Shown here piece after piece: positions 61,918 through 64,000 of a stretch of DNA of 64,000 nt (the first letter of the stretch is position 1; each line of letters opens with the position of its first letter). The position numbers were made by a program, and so were the translations under genes. The notes under the pieces were generated by a model that did no database searches, was not told where the DNA came from, and was given only the letters and a program-made list of their open reading frames with translations. The DNA comes from Lineus longissimus. Its lineage: Eukaryota > Nemertea > Pilidiophora > Heteronemertea > Lineidae. Location of the stretch: assembly GCF_910592395.1 (NCBI RefSeq), contig NC_088319.1:9860001-9924000 (forward strand), read 5' to 3'.

Positions 61918-63877
61918 CTCCCCCCTCCTTTCTCCTCCCGGACGCAAAAAGGAGCCGACTCCGGTAGTCGGGGGCCGTCTGCAAAAATTTGCAGACATTT
62001 GGGACGATTGGTGCCCAAAGGGGTCCCCAGTCCCAAACATGTTGAGGTACGGAGTGAAACTAGATTTCAACCGTACCCCCCCCGACTACCATATATCCAA
62101 CCCCAGTTCAGCCACCGAAAGACCCAGTCAAGGCCTCTGCCCTCCAAGCAGAGGTCGCGACATTACTGGAGAAGCAAGCTATCCAGGTCCTTCAAGATCC
62201 ATGCTCCCCGGCTTTTACAGCCACGTTTTCTTGGTTCCCAAGAAAGCAGGGACATGGAGGCTGATCATAGACCTTTCCAGGTTATACAACTTCTTGAATG
62301 TTCCTCATTTCAGGATGGAAACCACCAGGTCTATAGCAACGGCGATACAGCCCACCGATTGGGCGGTATCGATGGATTTAATGGATGCGTACTTACATGT
62401 ACCGATCCATCCAGACTATCAACACTTCCTTCGATTCCATTACGAAGGAAAGACGTATCAATTCAGGGCCCTGCCGTTCGGTCTGGCATCGGCACCCCTA
62501 ATTTTTACGATGATAGTCACAGCCTTCGTCGCTCCCTTTCACGTGATGGGGTTCAAGCTCCATCACTACCTAGACGATTGGCTACTCCGTTGCAAATCGC
62601 GGGAACTACTACTGCAACAACTTCAGGTTCTAAAGCAAAAAGTAGTTTCCGCAGGTTGGATTATCAACGAAACAAAGTCAGAATTCATACCATCCCAAGA
62701 CTTCGTTTACGTTGGAGTTCGGTTCCTTACGGCCATAGGGAAAATGCTGCCCCCCCTAGACAGGATAAAGAAAAATTCTTCATCTCGTCGCAGAATTCAG
62801 AGGAAGGACTCAAGCTCCCGCAAGGCGATGCTTGAGCCTTTTGGGACTTCTGAATTCGGCAGCAGACCAAATCCCCCTTGGCCGTCTATATATGCGTCCC
62901 ATCCAGATGTTTCTAATGTCTCTATGGAAACCCCACAGGGACCCATTAGACAAGTTGGTATTGATACCTCAATACCTACTCAAGAACGTCTGGAACTTCT
63001 GGGAGTCGGAGACTCGTCTCCAAAGCGGTGTAGATCTTGCTCCACCGCCCCCAGAAGTGTCCCTGTTCACAGATGCTTCCCTACTAGGGTGGGGAGCACA
63101 TCTGAACAACGGGGACATGTCCATAAGAGGTCTATGGACAAGGGAGGAGACCATTCTTCCAATAAATATATTGGAAATGAAGGCTGTCCTTCTTGCCGTG
63201 AGGGCTCTTTCCCTTCGCCTGAAGAATCGGAGAGTAACCCTGTTCTCCGACAATTCTACAGTAGTAGCATATGTCAGGAGACAGGGAGGCACAAAGTCCG
63301 GCATTCTTTGCCAGCTAACTTGGGAGCTTTACCATCTTTGTGCCGACCTTGGAGTATCGATATGTGCCAGACACATACCGGGCAATCGCAACATCCTTGC
63401 CGACGCCCTGTCCCGTCAGAACAAGCTAGTTCAGACAGAGTGGACACTCCATCAGGAGATTGTAGACGACCTTTGTCGCCTTTGGCAATCTCCGAAGGTA
63501 GATCTGTTCGCCACCAGGCTGAACAATCGCCTTCCCATCTATTACTCTCCACTTCCGGACGAAGAGGCCCTGGAAGTCGACAGCCTTACAGCCTCTTGGG
63601 TCGGGCTGAACGCATATGCGTTTCCACCCCTCCCTCTCATCCAACCAGTCCTGAACAAGATCTTGACCAGCCATCCGGTGAGAATAACTCTCATCGCACC
63701 TTGCTGGCCAAATCAGGCCTGGTTCCCAGCCTTGCTGGAGCTCCTGATAGATCACCCCAGGAGTCTTCCTACTTGGAAGCACCTCCTGTGGCACCCCCTG
63801 GGGAGATGCTACCACCAGAACCCTGGATTTTTCAAGTTTCACGCCTGGAACTTATCCAGTTGCATCTCCACCAATGA
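61859..63877 (+). pseudogene. DIRS pol: reverse transcriptase and RNase H, with three frame breaks
   Basis: RT motifs are clear: GFYSHVFLVPKKAGTWRLII, the ME/DLMDAYLHVPI block with the first catalytic Asp, LPFGLASAPLIFT, and YLDDWLL (active site near 62567). The expected reading leaves this frame at the C run 62101-62104 and returns at the C run 62206-62209. It leaves again for good at the A run 62771-62775. Beyond that the RNase H lies in another frame: SLFTDASLLGWGAHL near 63060, LEMKAVLLAV near 63170, LFSDNSTVVAYV near 63240 and GNRNILADALS near 63390. That frame stays open to the window end. Catalytic residues look intact. Confidence 0.85.
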
Positions 63878-64000
63878 GGCTTTTCGGACATCGCTGTCAA
63901 GCGCATGTCCGCACCTCAAAGGGGGTCTACCCTTGATGTGTATCAAGGAAAGTGGTCTACCTTCACTTCCTGGTGCAGGGAGAACGGAGTTAATCCGATC
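63878..64000 (+). CDS. DIRS tyrosine recombinase, N-terminal fragment
   Basis: The open frame after 63877 reads KRMSAPQRGSTLDVYQGKW, then FTSWCRENGVNP, the SAM-like N-terminal DNA-binding domain that opens DIRS tyrosine recombinases. An ATG lies at 63905. The catalytic domain with its Arg/His/Arg/Tyr residues would be to the right of the window. It replaces the integrase of LTR elements. Confidence 0.7.

Larger units (their letters stand above)
59200..64000 (+). mobile_element. DIRS-type retrotransposon, right end outside the window
   Basis: Gag, RT, RNase H and the beginning of a tyrosine recombinase occur in DIRS order and overlap one another as usual for this group. GC content and CCGGAAG/CCGGTT-rich codon use set it apart from neighbouring DNA. 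The left boundary is uncertain: a GC-rich block at about 59255-59315 with a nearby CCCTTTA/TAAAGGG hairpin (59218-59240) may be part of the left terminal repeat. The element continues past 64000. Confidence 0.88.

Overview
The window is animal genomic DNA, most likely from a marine invertebrate; the phylum cannot be fixed from sequence alone. It has GT-AG introns, TATA/CCAAT promoters, chromodomain and PC4-type proteins, and a mixture of BEL/Pao, Ty3/Gypsy, DIRS, pogo-like and Polinton (Maverick) elements that occur together in such genomes. About three quarters of the window is recognisably mobile or repetitive. I see no rRNA or tRNA gene and no CRISPR array.

Layout. 1-4158: a degraded pogo/Tigger-like DNA transposon present as two opposed copies that form a large imperfect inverted repeat. 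5737-7103: a second, different pogo-like transposase relic on the minus strand. 9546-9836 and 21711-21988: inverted copies of a repeat with a conserved 64-codon frame. They flank a young BEL/Pao retrotransposon (10759-20167) with 1154-bp LTRs, an ATGAA target duplication and two one-base breaks in its polyprotein. 21993-27272: a Ty3/Gypsy element with 775-bp LTRs and an ATAC duplication that has lost most of RT and all of RNase H and integrase; it sits in the end of the 21.7-kb repeat copy. 27801-27998: a short MITE.

28755-47806: a structurally complete 19,052-bp Polinton, the centrepiece. It has perfect outer inverted repeats, a 6-bp AATATC duplication on both sides and an apparently full virus-like gene set: protein-primed DNA polymerase B, A32/FtsK-type packaging ATPase, chromodomain integrase, adenain-like protease, double-jelly-roll major capsid protein, a penton-like minor capsid protein, a small membrane protein, basic virion-type proteins and a PC4-like protein. 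Replication genes occupy the left half and morphogenesis genes a tightly packed, partly overlapping right half. A spliced gene (three phase-1 introns) runs straight up to the polymerase. It ends in the other frame beside a U UUU UUA heptamer followed by a short hairpin, so polymerase may be made as a -1 frameshift (or otherwise joined) product of about 1,957 residues.

47813-54600: non-coding repeat land. It holds a higher-order minisatellite (period 117 bp), a foldback-like element made of eight hairpin-bearing units in mirror arrangement, and several long palindromes. 54761-58786: the only convincing candidate host gene, three exons with compatible phases predicting a 171-residue secreted glycoprotein of unknown family. 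59200-64000: a DIRS-type tyrosine-recombinase retrotransposon (gag, RT, RNase H, start of the recombinase) that runs off the right edge.

The three retroelements carry one-base length differences, several of them in homopolymers. This suggests either very recent decay or residual long-read assembly errors, and it bears on how the Polinton frame junction should be read.
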